From Calditrichota bacterium (GTDB lineage Bacteria; Calditrichota; Calditrichia; RBG-13-44-9; J075), in the NCBI GenBank assembly GCA_003695285.1, contig RFIL01000549.1:1-5852 (forward strand): a stretch of DNA of 5,852 bases, written 5' to 3'. Position 1 is the first letter of the stretch, and each line of letters begins with the position of its first letter. Below the pieces are notes generated by a model. The model was not told the DNA's origin and searched no databases. It saw only the letters and a program-made list of their open reading frames with translations. The translations under genes and the position numbers were made by a program. Of this stretch, positions 1-5,852 are shown in pieces.

Positions 1-1283
1 AAGCGATTTCGCCGAAAAAGCTCTTCCTTTTCCCGTCGAGGAACCGGAACCGGTTGGACATTAATATTTAGCTCGCCTAAATCCAGCTTAATGGTTCTGG
101 CAATATTCTCCTCCAGAAAAGAATTTTCCGTAAAATACAACCGAAAGGAGAGAGGACGCCCATTCTTTTCCAGTATACCGGTTTGTTTGTTAAGGCGCCA
201 ACCTTTTCGTCTTAAAAGTAATAATGCCTTTTGAGGATCATATTCTTTCTGGAACAATTCATGTTCATAATATGGGTTGTTATCCGGGATTAAGGTATTG
301 GCGACTCGCCCGATGTCTTTCAAAAAGCGTTTTACCAACTCCTCACGATTCAAAGCCAGATAAATAGCTTTTCTTACTTCCGGTTCACTGAAGGGGAAGC
401 GGTGAAGATTAAAATTCAGGGTATATACCTTTCGCTCTGGTCGAGGGATTAAAAAAATATACAGTTTACGGCCCATCAAATCGTGGATTCGTCGAGCGGT
501 GTTGCGATCCGGCAATTCCACATAATCCACTTCTCCATTCACCAGAGCATCCACCAGGGATTGTTCATCATTATAAAATTGAATTTTCACCCGGTCCAGA
601 AACGGACGCCCTCCATAATAATGAGGATGGTATTGCAGCAACATCATTTCCGGGGTTGAAAATACGTAGCGAAAAGGTCCCATCCCCATCGGGGTCAATT
701 TTTGGAATATCTGATATCCTTCCTCCATAGCCGATTGATAATACCGATGGGATACAATGGGCACATCCGATAATTTTAACCCAAATTCCGGATCGGGTTT
801 ATAAAGTTCAAAGGTGACCTCCAGGTCCCCGTTGAGGGTAATCTGTTTGATGTTGCTAAAGTTCAACTCTCGGTTCAGGATATTACCACCGAATTTTTTG
901 ATCAGATCAAAGGTAAATTTGACATCCACATTTCGAAGGTTATCTCCGTTGTGGAAGATAATATTTCGATGTAATAAAAGTCTCCAAATTCGGGTGTTTT
1001 TCCGGGTGGGGCCATCCAGGTACCTGGCTATGAGGCTGGGAGGATTTCCAATTTTATCCGGTTTCTTGGTCAATCCATATCCGAAGATGAGCTGTTTGAT
1101 TTCTTTTTCTGCCGGAGAATCAATTTGAAAAGGATTCAGATCAAAACGAAAATCGCGGATCACACCAATGGTCAACTGGTCACCAAAACTCGAGGTGATG
1201 GATTCTTCTTCTTCCTGAGAGAATCCCGGAAGAAGGAAAGTTAACAAAATTAAATAGGTCAAAAGGTGCTTATATCTTATCAA
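1..1283 (-). CDS. ABC transporter substrate-binding protein, family 5 (peptide/solute type), 3' end outside window
   Basis: Reading the minus strand from a TTG at 1283 gives 427 uninterrupted codons running off the window edge. Residues 1-22 form a signal peptide: R3 and K5, a hydrophobic stretch L7-L18, then P-G-F-S with likely cleavage before Q23. There is no lipobox cysteine, so a soluble periplasmic protein is expected. Hallmarks of the SBP_bac_5 (DppA/OppA) family follow in order: I-W-R-L-L-L-H at 99-105, the I-I-F-H-N-G-D block and D-V-K-F-T-F at 108-125, G-M-G-P-F-R-Y at 200-206, E-P-E-V-R-K-A-I-Y-L-A-L-N-R-E-E-L-V at 300-317, and D-P-Q-K-A-L-L-L-L-R-R-K-G-W at 349-362. Family members are usually 500-600 residues, so roughly 100-170 are missing. 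The family captures oligopeptides, nickel or other solutes for an ABC importer; the ligand cannot be read from this sequence. No transporter permease or ATPase gene is visible. It is transcribed divergently from nrdJ. Confidence 0.88.
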   Translation of the reverse strand, partial: MIRYKHLLTYLILLTFLLPGFSQEEEESITSSFGDQLTIGVIRDFRFDLNPFQIDSPAEKEIKQLIFGYGLTKKPDKIGNPPSLIARYLDGPTRKNTRIWRLLLHRNIIFHNGDNLRNVDVKFTFDLIKKFGGNILNRELNFSNIKQITLNGDLEVTFELYKPDPEFGLKLSDVPIVSHRYYQSAMEEGYQIFQKLTPMGMGPFRYVFSTPEMMLLQYHPHYYGGRPFLDRVKIQFYNDEQSLVDALVNGEVDYVELPDRNTARRIHDLMGRKLYIFLIPRPERKVYTLNFNLHRFPFSEPEVRKAIYLALNREELVKRFLKDIGRVANTLIPDNNPYYEHELFQKEYDPQKALLLLRRKGWRLNKQTGILEKNGRPLSFRLYFTENSFLEENIARTIKLDLGELNINVQPVPVPRREKEELFRRNR

Positions 1284-1291
1284 ATTCTTTT

Positions 1292-1295
1292 CCTC
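1292..1295 (-). promoter_or_regulatory. Ribosome binding site supporting a TTG start
   Basis: On the minus strand GAGG is followed by eight bases and then TTG (1283-1281). No in-frame ATG exists between this point and the upstream in-frame stop TGA. The nearby ATGATG pair is in another frame and stops after six codons. TTG followed directly by a classic signal peptide is therefore the best start. Confidence 0.65.
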
Positions 1296-1312
1296 AATAC
1301 TTGTAGCACATC

Positions 1313-1341
1313 ATTTTAACAAACAACCGGAGGAAAATCAA
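1313..1341 (-). promoter_or_regulatory. Candidate sigma70-type promoter for the solute-binding protein gene
   Basis: Reading leftward, TTGATT (1341-1336) is separated by exactly 17 bases from TAAAAT (1318-1313). These match the -35 consensus in 4 of 6 positions and the -10 consensus in 5 of 6. Transcription would begin near 1306, giving a short leader of about 23 bases that contains the GAGG ribosome binding site. If the organism uses a Bacteroidetes-type sigma factor this box may not be the functional one. Confidence 0.5.
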
Positions 1342-1778
1342 TTTTAATTCCTTATTGAGAGAGGATTTAGAGAATGCTTGCATGAAAATCCGATAAAGTA
1401 AGAAAGGATTTGATTTTTTTTTTTGGAATTTTTCTCCTCATGTTTATCGGGTAAAATTCGAATAATTTTTATACCACGGATGGAGGCAAAAAAATCCCTT
1501 TCTGAACATATTTAGTTTTTACTGGAAACTCAATAAGTTTCAAACGCTTATGTACTGGATGATTATTTTGCATCGTCAAGAACTCCAATTTTATTTACAT
1601 ATACCGATGGGGTTCTGGTGAATTATGTCCGGTCATTTCGGCACAGATTCAAAAATGTGTGATTTAGAACAAACCAATATTGTCCAGGTTTGCTGAAACT
1701 GTGCTGACTATTTTTAAACCACTCACCGAAATTTTCGAGTGTTTAACGTCAAAAAAAATTTGTGATAAATTTAATCTG

Positions 1779-1810
1779 TTTGACTTTCCTCTCGGATAAA
1801 TGTATGTTTG
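1779..1810 (+). promoter_or_regulatory. Candidate promoter for nrdJ
   Basis: Two readings coincide. As a sigma70 promoter, TTGACT (1780-1785) and TATGTT (1803-1808) are spaced by 17 bases. As a Bacteroidetes-type promoter, TTTG (1779-1782) is followed after 20 bases by TATGTTTG (1803-1810), which fits the TTTG-N19-21-TAnnTTTG pattern exactly. A start near 1816 would give nrdJ a leader of about 180 bases, long enough for leader control. It is a sequence match only, with no transcript evidence. Confidence 0.45.
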
Positions 1811-1909
1811 AACTACTCAAAAACACTACTTATTCCACCCTAACTTTTAGAGTTTATTTTTTTATTTACAGGGATTTGTGGATAGTGATGAGCCGGGATG
1901 AAAAAATCA

Positions 1910-1953
1910 GATAAACGTTATATTTCGATATAGTTAAAAAACGTTACTTTATC
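1910..1953. repeat. Cluster of direct and inverted repeats upstream of nrdJ (possible operator or leader hairpin)
   Basis: The octamer AAACGTTA occurs twice (1913-1920 and 1939-1946), 26 bp apart, roughly 2.5 helical turns; each copy contains the palindrome AACGTT. GATAAA (1910-1915) and TTTATC (1948-1953) enclose the pair as an inverted repeat. Between the copies lies TATAT-TTCG-ATATA (1919-1932), a 5-bp stem with a UUCG tetraloop if transcribed. The cluster ends about 40 bp before the nrdJ ATG, inside the proposed leader. A protein operator or an RNA hairpin are both possible, and chance is not excluded in AT-rich DNA. Confidence 0.35.
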
Positions 1954-1980
1954 AAATACAATCTCTTAAACCCTATACTC

Positions 1981-1986
1981 AGGAGG
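1981..1986 (+). promoter_or_regulatory. Strong Shine-Dalgarno of nrdJ
   Basis: A perfect AGGAGG lies seven bases before the ATG at 1994, which fixes this start. Such a full-consensus site is not typical of Bacteroidetes and predicts efficient translation. Confidence 0.85.
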
Positions 1987-1993
1987 CGGGAAA

Positions 1994-4816
1994 ATGACCA
2001 CAAAGAAACCATCAAGTGCTTCCATCAAAGACGAAGCGATGCTACCGATTGAGCCGATGGAAACACCGATTGTAAAAAGCGACGACAACCAGCAAGATGA
2101 AAAAAAGGGGATGAAATTCACCCATTATTTTTCTACTCCTAACACTCACCCCTTTGATGAGATTACCTGGGAAAAGAGGGAAGCGGTCATCTCCGACGCC
2201 TCAGGCAATGTCATCTTCAAACAAACCGACGTTGAGGTACCTGAATTCTGGTCACAACTCGCCACCAATGTGGTCGTTTCCAAATATTTCCATGGGAAGC
2301 CCGGGACCCCGGAGAGGGAAAAAAGTATCAAGCAATTAATTAATCGGGTATCCCGCACCATTACTGATTGGGGACTGAAGGATGGATATTTTGCAACCCT
2401 TCAGGATGGAGAAACCTTTTATAATGAACTCACCTATTTGCTGGTCAACCAATATGTCGCCTTTAATAGCCCGGTGTGGTTTAATGTGGGCATCGAGGAG
2501 AAGCCACAATGTTCTGCCTGCTTCATTAATTCGGTAGACGATACTATGGAAAGTATCCTGGAGCTGGCAAAAATTGAGGGGATGTTGTTCAAATACGGTT
2601 CAGGGACCGGGACCAATCTCTCGGTTTTGCGTTCTTCTAAAGAATCACTCTCTGGAGGAGGAGTGGCTTCAGGACCGGTTTCCTTCATGAAAGGATTTGA
2701 TGCTTTTGCGGGGGTGATTAAAAGTGGTGGTAAAACTCGTCGGGCAGCCAAAATGGTGATTTTAAATATTGACCACCCCGATATTGAAGAATTTATTACC
2801 TGCAAGGCCAAAGAAGAGAAAAAAGCCTGGGCATTAATAGATGCTGGCTATGATGGTTCCATCGATGGAGAGGCTTATAACTCTATCTTTTTCCAGAACG
2901 CCAATCATAGTGTGCGGGTGACGGATGAGTTCATGAAAGCAGTGGAAGAGGATAAAGAGTGGGTAACCCGTGCGGTGACCACCGGGGAAGCAATGGACAC
3001 CTATCGGGCCCGGGATTTAATGCGCGCCATTGCCGAATCCACACATATCTGTGGGGATCCTGGTATGCAGTTCGACACTACCATTAATGACTGGCACACC
3101 TGCCCCAACTCTGCCCGGATTAATGCTTCTAACCCCTGCAGTGAATATATGTTTATTGATAACACTGCCTGCAATCTGGCTTCTTTTAATCTGATGAAAT
3201 TTGTGGATGAAGAAGGTAATTTTCGTGTAGAGGCATTTCGCAAAGCCACCCGTATTATGATAACAGCGATGGAAATTCTGGTGGATAATTCCAGCTATCC
3301 CAGGGAAGAGATTACGGTAAATTCTCATTTGTTCAGAACTCTTGGTTTGGGATATGCCAATCTCGGCGCCCTGTTGATGTCCGAAGGATTACCGTATGAC
3401 AGTGATGAAGGACGTGCGATGGCAGCGGCGATTACTTCTTTGCTCTGCGGAGAGGCATATAAAACCTCTGCAGAATTGGCCGGAGTAAAAGGCCCCTTTG
3501 AAGAATTTTCCAAAAATCGTGAGCCCATGTTAAGGGTCATCAACAAACATCGCCAGGCATCGCATAAAATTGAAAAGAAATATGTCCCTGAGGATTTAAT
3601 GGATGCCGCCACCCGGGTTTGGGATGAGGCTTATGACCTCGGCGAAAAGAATGGCTATCGTAATGCTCAGGTGACGGTTCTGGCACCCACCGGAACGATT
3701 GCCTTTATGATGGATTGTGATACCACCGGAGTTGAACCCGATATTGCTCTGGTAAAATATAAAAAGCTGGTCGGCGGAGGGATGTTGAAAATCGTAAACA
3801 ACTCCGTACCTAAAGCGTTACGTAAGCTGGGTTATTCCGAGAGTGAGATTAATAAGATTGTTGATTATATCGATGAACACGATACCATTGAAGGTGCCCC
3901 CGGACTCAAAGAAGAACATTTACCGGTGTTCGATTGTGCCTTCAAACCCATTAACGGAACCCGTTCCATTCATTACATGGGACATGTTAAAATGTTGGCC
4001 GCTACACAACCTTTTATCTCAGGTGCCATTTCCAAAACGGTCAATGTGCCTGAAGAAACCACCGTGGAAGAGATAATGGAAACCTATATTCGGGCATGGA
4101 AAATGGGGATTAAAGCGATTGCCATTTATCGGGATAACTCCAAGCGTACGCAACCCCTCTCAACCGGTGTCAAGGAAACCATCAAGGAATATGGGCGACC
4201 TTATCGACGACGATTACCGGATGAGCGAAGAGCCATTACCCATAAATTTTCTGTGGGTGGGCATGAAGGTTATATAACAGTCGGAATGTATGAGGATGGC
4301 TCACCCGGAGAGATCTTCATTGTCATGGCTAAGGAAGGGAGTGTGGTATCCGGATTGATGGATTCCTTTGCTACGGCTATCTCCCTTGCTCTTCAATATG
4401 GGGTTCCATTGAAAGTGCTTTGCAATAAATTTACCCACACCCGTTTTGAGCCGGCAGGGTTTACCAATAATCCCAAGATTCCCATGGCCAAATCCATTAT
4501 GGACTACATTTTCCGCTGGTTGGCAATGAAATTCTTGCCTCCTGAAGAAGGGGGTCAGATGGTAGAAGAAGATTTCCTTTCCCCACAGGAAGAAAAAATT
4601 CAAGTTCCCGATCCGGCACTCCAGAATTCCATGGAATCCAATGGAACTCGGGTAAACGGAACAGAAAAGCCCAAAAATGCCATTGAAGAAAAAGAAAAGA
4701 TGGTATTTCAAATGCAAGCAGATGCTCCTCATTGTTCAAATTGTGGGGCAATCATGTATCGAAACGGGAGTTGTTATAAATGCAATGAGTGTGGAACGAC
4801 CAGTGGATGTTCTTAA
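1994..4816 (+). CDS. nrdJ: Class II (adenosylcobalamin-dependent) ribonucleoside-diphosphate reductase, 940 aa
   Basis: Complete gene for the cytoplasmic enzyme that reduces ribonucleotides to 2'-deoxyribonucleotides, using a 5'-deoxyadenosyl radical from vitamin B12 instead of oxygen or a small radical subunit. Residues 1-40 are a polar, poorly ordered extension with no ATP-cone features. F-N-S-P-V-W-F-N (157-164) and C-S-A-C-F (173-177) open the catalytic barrel. N-P-C-S-E (380-384) supplies Asn380, the thiyl-radical Cys382 and Glu384. Cys393 lies 11 residues on and, by analogy with the Thermotoga enzyme, pairs with Cys176 as the redox couple. P-T-G-T-I (565-569) is the conserved loop near the substrate phosphates. 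A TSCPD-like domain spans about 735-845. A charged, variable linker (about 850-905) leads to a tail with cysteines at 914, 917, 927, 930, 933 and 939. The length fits the long, zinc-tail NrdJ subfamily (TIGR02504 type). No intein or frameshift is seen. It is probably transcribed alone, because a terminator follows directly. Confidence 0.97.
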   Translation: MTTKKPSSASIKDEAMLPIEPMETPIVKSDDNQQDEKKGMKFTHYFSTPNTHPFDEITWEKREAVISDASGNVIFKQTDVEVPEFWSQLATNVVVSKYFHGKPGTPEREKSIKQLINRVSRTITDWGLKDGYFATLQDGETFYNELTYLLVNQYVAFNSPVWFNVGIEEKPQCSACFINSVDDTMESILELAKIEGMLFKYGSGTGTNLSVLRSSKESLSGGGVASGPVSFMKGFDAFAGVIKSGGKTRRAAKMVILNIDHPDIEEFITCKAKEEKKAWALIDAGYDGSIDGEAYNSIFFQNANHSVRVTDEFMKAVEEDKEWVTRAVTTGEAMDTYRARDLMRAIAESTHICGDPGMQFDTTINDWHTCPNSARINASNPCSEYMFIDNTACNLASFNLMKFVDEEGNFRVEAFRKATRIMITAMEILVDNSSYPREEITVNSHLFRTLGLGYANLGALLMSEGLPYDSDEGRAMAAAITSLLCGEAYKTSAELAGVKGPFEEFSKNREPMLRVINKHRQASHKIEKKYVPEDLMDAATRVWDEAYDLGEKNGYRNAQVTVLAPTGTIAFMMDCDTTGVEPDIALVKYKKLVGGGMLKIVNNSVPKALRKLGYSESEINKIVDYIDEHDTIEGAPGLKEEHLPVFDCAFKPINGTRSIHYMGHVKMLAATQPFISGAISKTVNVPEETTVEEIMETYIRAWKMGIKAIAIYRDNSKRTQPLSTGVKETIKEYGRPYRRRLPDERRAITHKFSVGGHEGYITVGMYEDGSPGEIFIVMAKEGSVVSGLMDSFATAISLALQYGVPLKVLCNKFTHTRFEPAGFTNNPKIPMAKSIMDYIFRWLAMKFLPPEEGGQMVEEDFLSPQEEKIQVPDPALQNSMESNGTRVNGTEKPKNAIEEKEKMVFQMQADAPHCSNCGAIMYRNGSCYKCNECGTTSGCS

Positions 4817-4854
4817 GATATCTATCCTTTGCTGATGTCTCTTTTTAACAACTT

Positions 4855-4888
4855 GCCCCGGGAGCGACAGAGGTTCCGGGGCTTTTTT
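4855..4888 (+). terminator. Rho-independent terminator of nrdJ
   Basis: A 9-bp stem (4855-4863 with 4874-4882, GC-rich, one G-U pair) closes a 10-base loop and is followed directly by six T residues (4883-4888). It starts 39 bases after the nrdJ stop codon. The opposite strand lacks a T run after the hairpin, so it acts rightward only. A second, weak hairpin (4896-4911, GAGG/CCTC with a bulge) followed by TTGTTTT may act as backup. Confidence 0.92.
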
Positions 4889-4972
4889 ATTCCTTGAGGG
4901 CAAATCGCCTCTTGTTTTGCCAGCTGAGGAGATCTCTTTCTTTTTTTAACTTTACACCTACCTCGGAAATCG

Positions 4973-5005
4973 TTTATCTTTAAGAGCTTTGTTCCGATAA
5001 ATTTG
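4973..5005 (+). promoter_or_regulatory. Candidate promoter for the DUF4301 gene
   Basis: TAAATTTG (4998-5005) fits the Bacteroidetes-type -7 box TAnnTTTG. TTTA (4973-4976), one base off TTTG, lies 21 bases upstream. It sits between the nrdJ terminator and the next gene, where a promoter is needed. Transcription would start near 5012, leaving a leader of about 60 bases. The -33 element is imperfect. Confidence 0.35.
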
Positions 5006-5073
5006 ATGTAATCAATCACTACTATCATCATAGTTGTGGAGCCATTAAAGAAATTAAGGGATGTGTGACGGTT

Positions 5074-5852
5074 ATGAATTGGAAATCCTATTTTAACGAA
5101 GCCGATGTGGCAGATATTGAACGGAGGGGAATCTCATTAGATGTTCTCCTGAACCAGTTAAAAAAATTTCGGGATGGGATACCACCTGTCAAACTGAAAC
5201 GACCAGCCACGATTGGGGATGGCATTCAACAAATTCCCGAAGAAAAACAGGGAGAATTTATATCGCTGTTCCAACAAGAAGCTCAAAAAGGCCGTTTTTT
5301 AAAATTTGTACCAGCTTCCGGAGCCGCTACGCGCATGATGAAAACTCTGGTAAAGGTGTATCATGAATGTCGACCCTTAACCATGGAAGAGGTGACCCGT
5401 CGCGCTAGGGATGGCGATTCTGAATACCAACAATTATTAACGTTTTTTGAAAACCTGCCCCGCTTTGCATTTTATGAAGATTTAAAAGAGGAATTAAGTA
5501 AATCCCAAAAACAATTAGAGCAACTGATTAAGCAGGGACAGCTTGAGGATATCCTCGCTACCCTCTTGTTACCGGGGGGATTAAATTATGCTCAACTTCC
5601 CAAAGGGTTGATAAAGTTCCATCGCTATCCGGATGGAGCTCGCACTGCCTTTGAAGAACATTTGGTGGAAGCTTTAAATTATGCTGTAGACAGCACCGGG
5701 CACGCCAGGGTTCATTTTACGGTGAATCCCCATTTTGAAAAAGATATCCGGGAATATCTGCAGTCCGTTTCTCCGAAATATGAGGGTACCAACCATCATC
5801 TGGAAATTACCTACTCGTTTCAAAAACCTTCTACAGACACGATTGCGGTTGA
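5074..5852 (+). CDS. DUF4301 family protein, 3' end outside window
   Basis: 259 codons are visible with no stop before the window edge; I recall the family as about 500 residues, so roughly half is missing. Recognition rests on F-V-P-A-S-G-A-A-T-R-M-M-K (78-90), L-P-K-G-L-I-K-F-H-R-Y (175-185), R-T-A-F-E-E-H-L (190-197) and H-F-T-V-N-P-H (214-220). No signal peptide or membrane segment is seen, so it is likely cytoplasmic. The family has no established function. The G-A-A-T-R-M and P-K-G-L motifs recall the GxGTRL and PKxL loops of sugar-nucleotide pyrophosphorylases, which is my inference. The ATG at 5074 has only a distant AAGGG (5056-5060, 13 bases away). An in-frame GTG at 5065 is too close to that site, and the out-of-frame ATG at 5061 stops after 11 codons. 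The gene is separated from nrdJ by a terminator, so it is probably independently expressed. Confidence 0.82.
   Translation, partial: MNWKSYFNEADVADIERRGISLDVLLNQLKKFRDGIPPVKLKRPATIGDGIQQIPEEKQGEFISLFQQEAQKGRFLKFVPASGAATRMMKTLVKVYHECRPLTMEEVTRRARDGDSEYQQLLTFFENLPRFAFYEDLKEELSKSQKQLEQLIKQGQLEDILATLLLPGGLNYAQLPKGLIKFHRYPDGARTAFEEHLVEALNYAVDSTGHARVHFTVNPHFEKDIREYLQSVSPKYEGTNHHLEITYSFQKPSTDTIAV

Larger units (their letters stand above)
1284..1993. other. Divergent intergenic region of 710 bp, no convincing gene
   Basis: AT-rich spacer between the leftward binding-protein gene and rightward nrdJ. I found only very short open frames without ribosome binding sites. Visible structure: a leftward promoter (1313-1341); an 11-base T run (1414-1424) preceded by a 6-bp AAATCC/GGATTT inverted repeat (1386-1391 and 1406-1411) with a 14-base loop; a GAAACT/AGTTTC hairpin with a 5-base loop (1525-1541); a CACTC/GAGTG dyad (1720-1741); a rightward promoter (1779-1810); and a repeat cluster (1910-1953). 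No B12-box sequence typical of a cobalamin riboswitch and no good match to the 16-bp NrdR box were seen by eye. Its length leaves room for a small RNA or regulator sites, but nothing shows one. Confidence 0.6.

Noticed and set aside
814..1128. 104-codon plus-strand open frame
   Set aside because: It is antisense to the well-supported solute-binding protein, whose family motifs continue across this stretch.
1551..1622. Short open frame of 23 codons (ATG at 1551) and an 11-codon one (ATG at 1479)
   Set aside because: Neither has a ribosome binding site or any recognisable product.
1716..1744. CACTC/GAGTG dyad with flanking AAA/TTT as a possible terminator
   Set aside because: The stem has a mismatch and an asymmetric loop, and neither strand has a T run directly after it in the right direction.
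1804..1914. 36-codon open frame starting at ATG 1804, with a hydrophobic middle, upstream of nrdJ
   Set aside because: It has no Shine-Dalgarno, overlaps the best -10 box for nrdJ, and an open frame of this length is expected by chance in a 710-bp AT-rich spacer.
1919..1935. Possible NrdR box around ATATAG
   Set aside because: Only one half resembles the 16-bp consensus; the left half fails at nearly every position, and no second box lies at the usual spacing.
2146..4751. Several open frames of 60-143 codons on both strands inside nrdJ
   Set aside because: They are out-of-frame shadows of a gene whose own frame carries all family motifs from start to stop.
4822..5031. 69-codon minus-strand open frame after nrdJ
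   Set aside because: It runs straight through the intrinsic terminator and the promoter region, is rich in K/R with no family resemblance, and is best explained as chance.

Overview
The window holds three protein genes and two intergenic regions. Two of the genes run off the window edges. The organism looks like a Gram-negative (diderm) bacterium, possibly from the Bacteroidetes/Fibrobacteres/Calditrichaeota (FCB) part of the tree. The hints are: a DUF4301 gene, a family I associate mainly with Bacteroidetes and relatives; a secreted binding protein with a non-lipoprotein signal peptide ending in F-S-Q, a junction common in that group; and promoter-like TAnnTTTG boxes upstream of both rightward genes. 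The perfect AGGAGG ribosome binding site before nrdJ is unusual for Bacteroidetes proper, so a relative may be more likely. This placement is inference.

Layout. At 1-1283 on the minus strand is the N-terminal 427 residues of an extracellular solute-binding protein of family 5 (DppA/OppA type). It has a TTG start, a well-placed Shine-Dalgarno and a good sigma70-like promoter. A divergent intergenic region of about 710 bp (1284-1993) contains no convincing gene. It carries promoter candidates for both flanking genes and a compact cluster of repeats and dyads about 40-85 bp before nrdJ. At 1994-4816 on the plus strand is a complete 940-residue class II (adenosylcobalamin-dependent) ribonucleotide reductase, nrdJ, with all expected catalytic residues, a TSCPD-like domain and a cysteine-rich C-terminal tail. 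A strong intrinsic terminator (4855-4888) closes this unit. After a second promoter-like sequence, the first 259 residues of a DUF4301 protein follow (5074-5852).

The three genes do not form one pathway. NrdJ supplies deoxyribonucleotides without needing oxygen, provided the cell makes or imports B12. The binding protein would deliver peptides or similar solutes to an ABC importer. The DUF4301 protein has no established function, but it carries motifs reminiscent of sugar-nucleotide pyrophosphorylases. I found no mobile element, CRISPR array, tRNA, rRNA, recognisable cobalamin riboswitch or clear NrdR box. Most of the window is ordinary; the points that most deserve a second look are the DUF4301 motif pattern and the cis-element cluster upstream of nrdJ.
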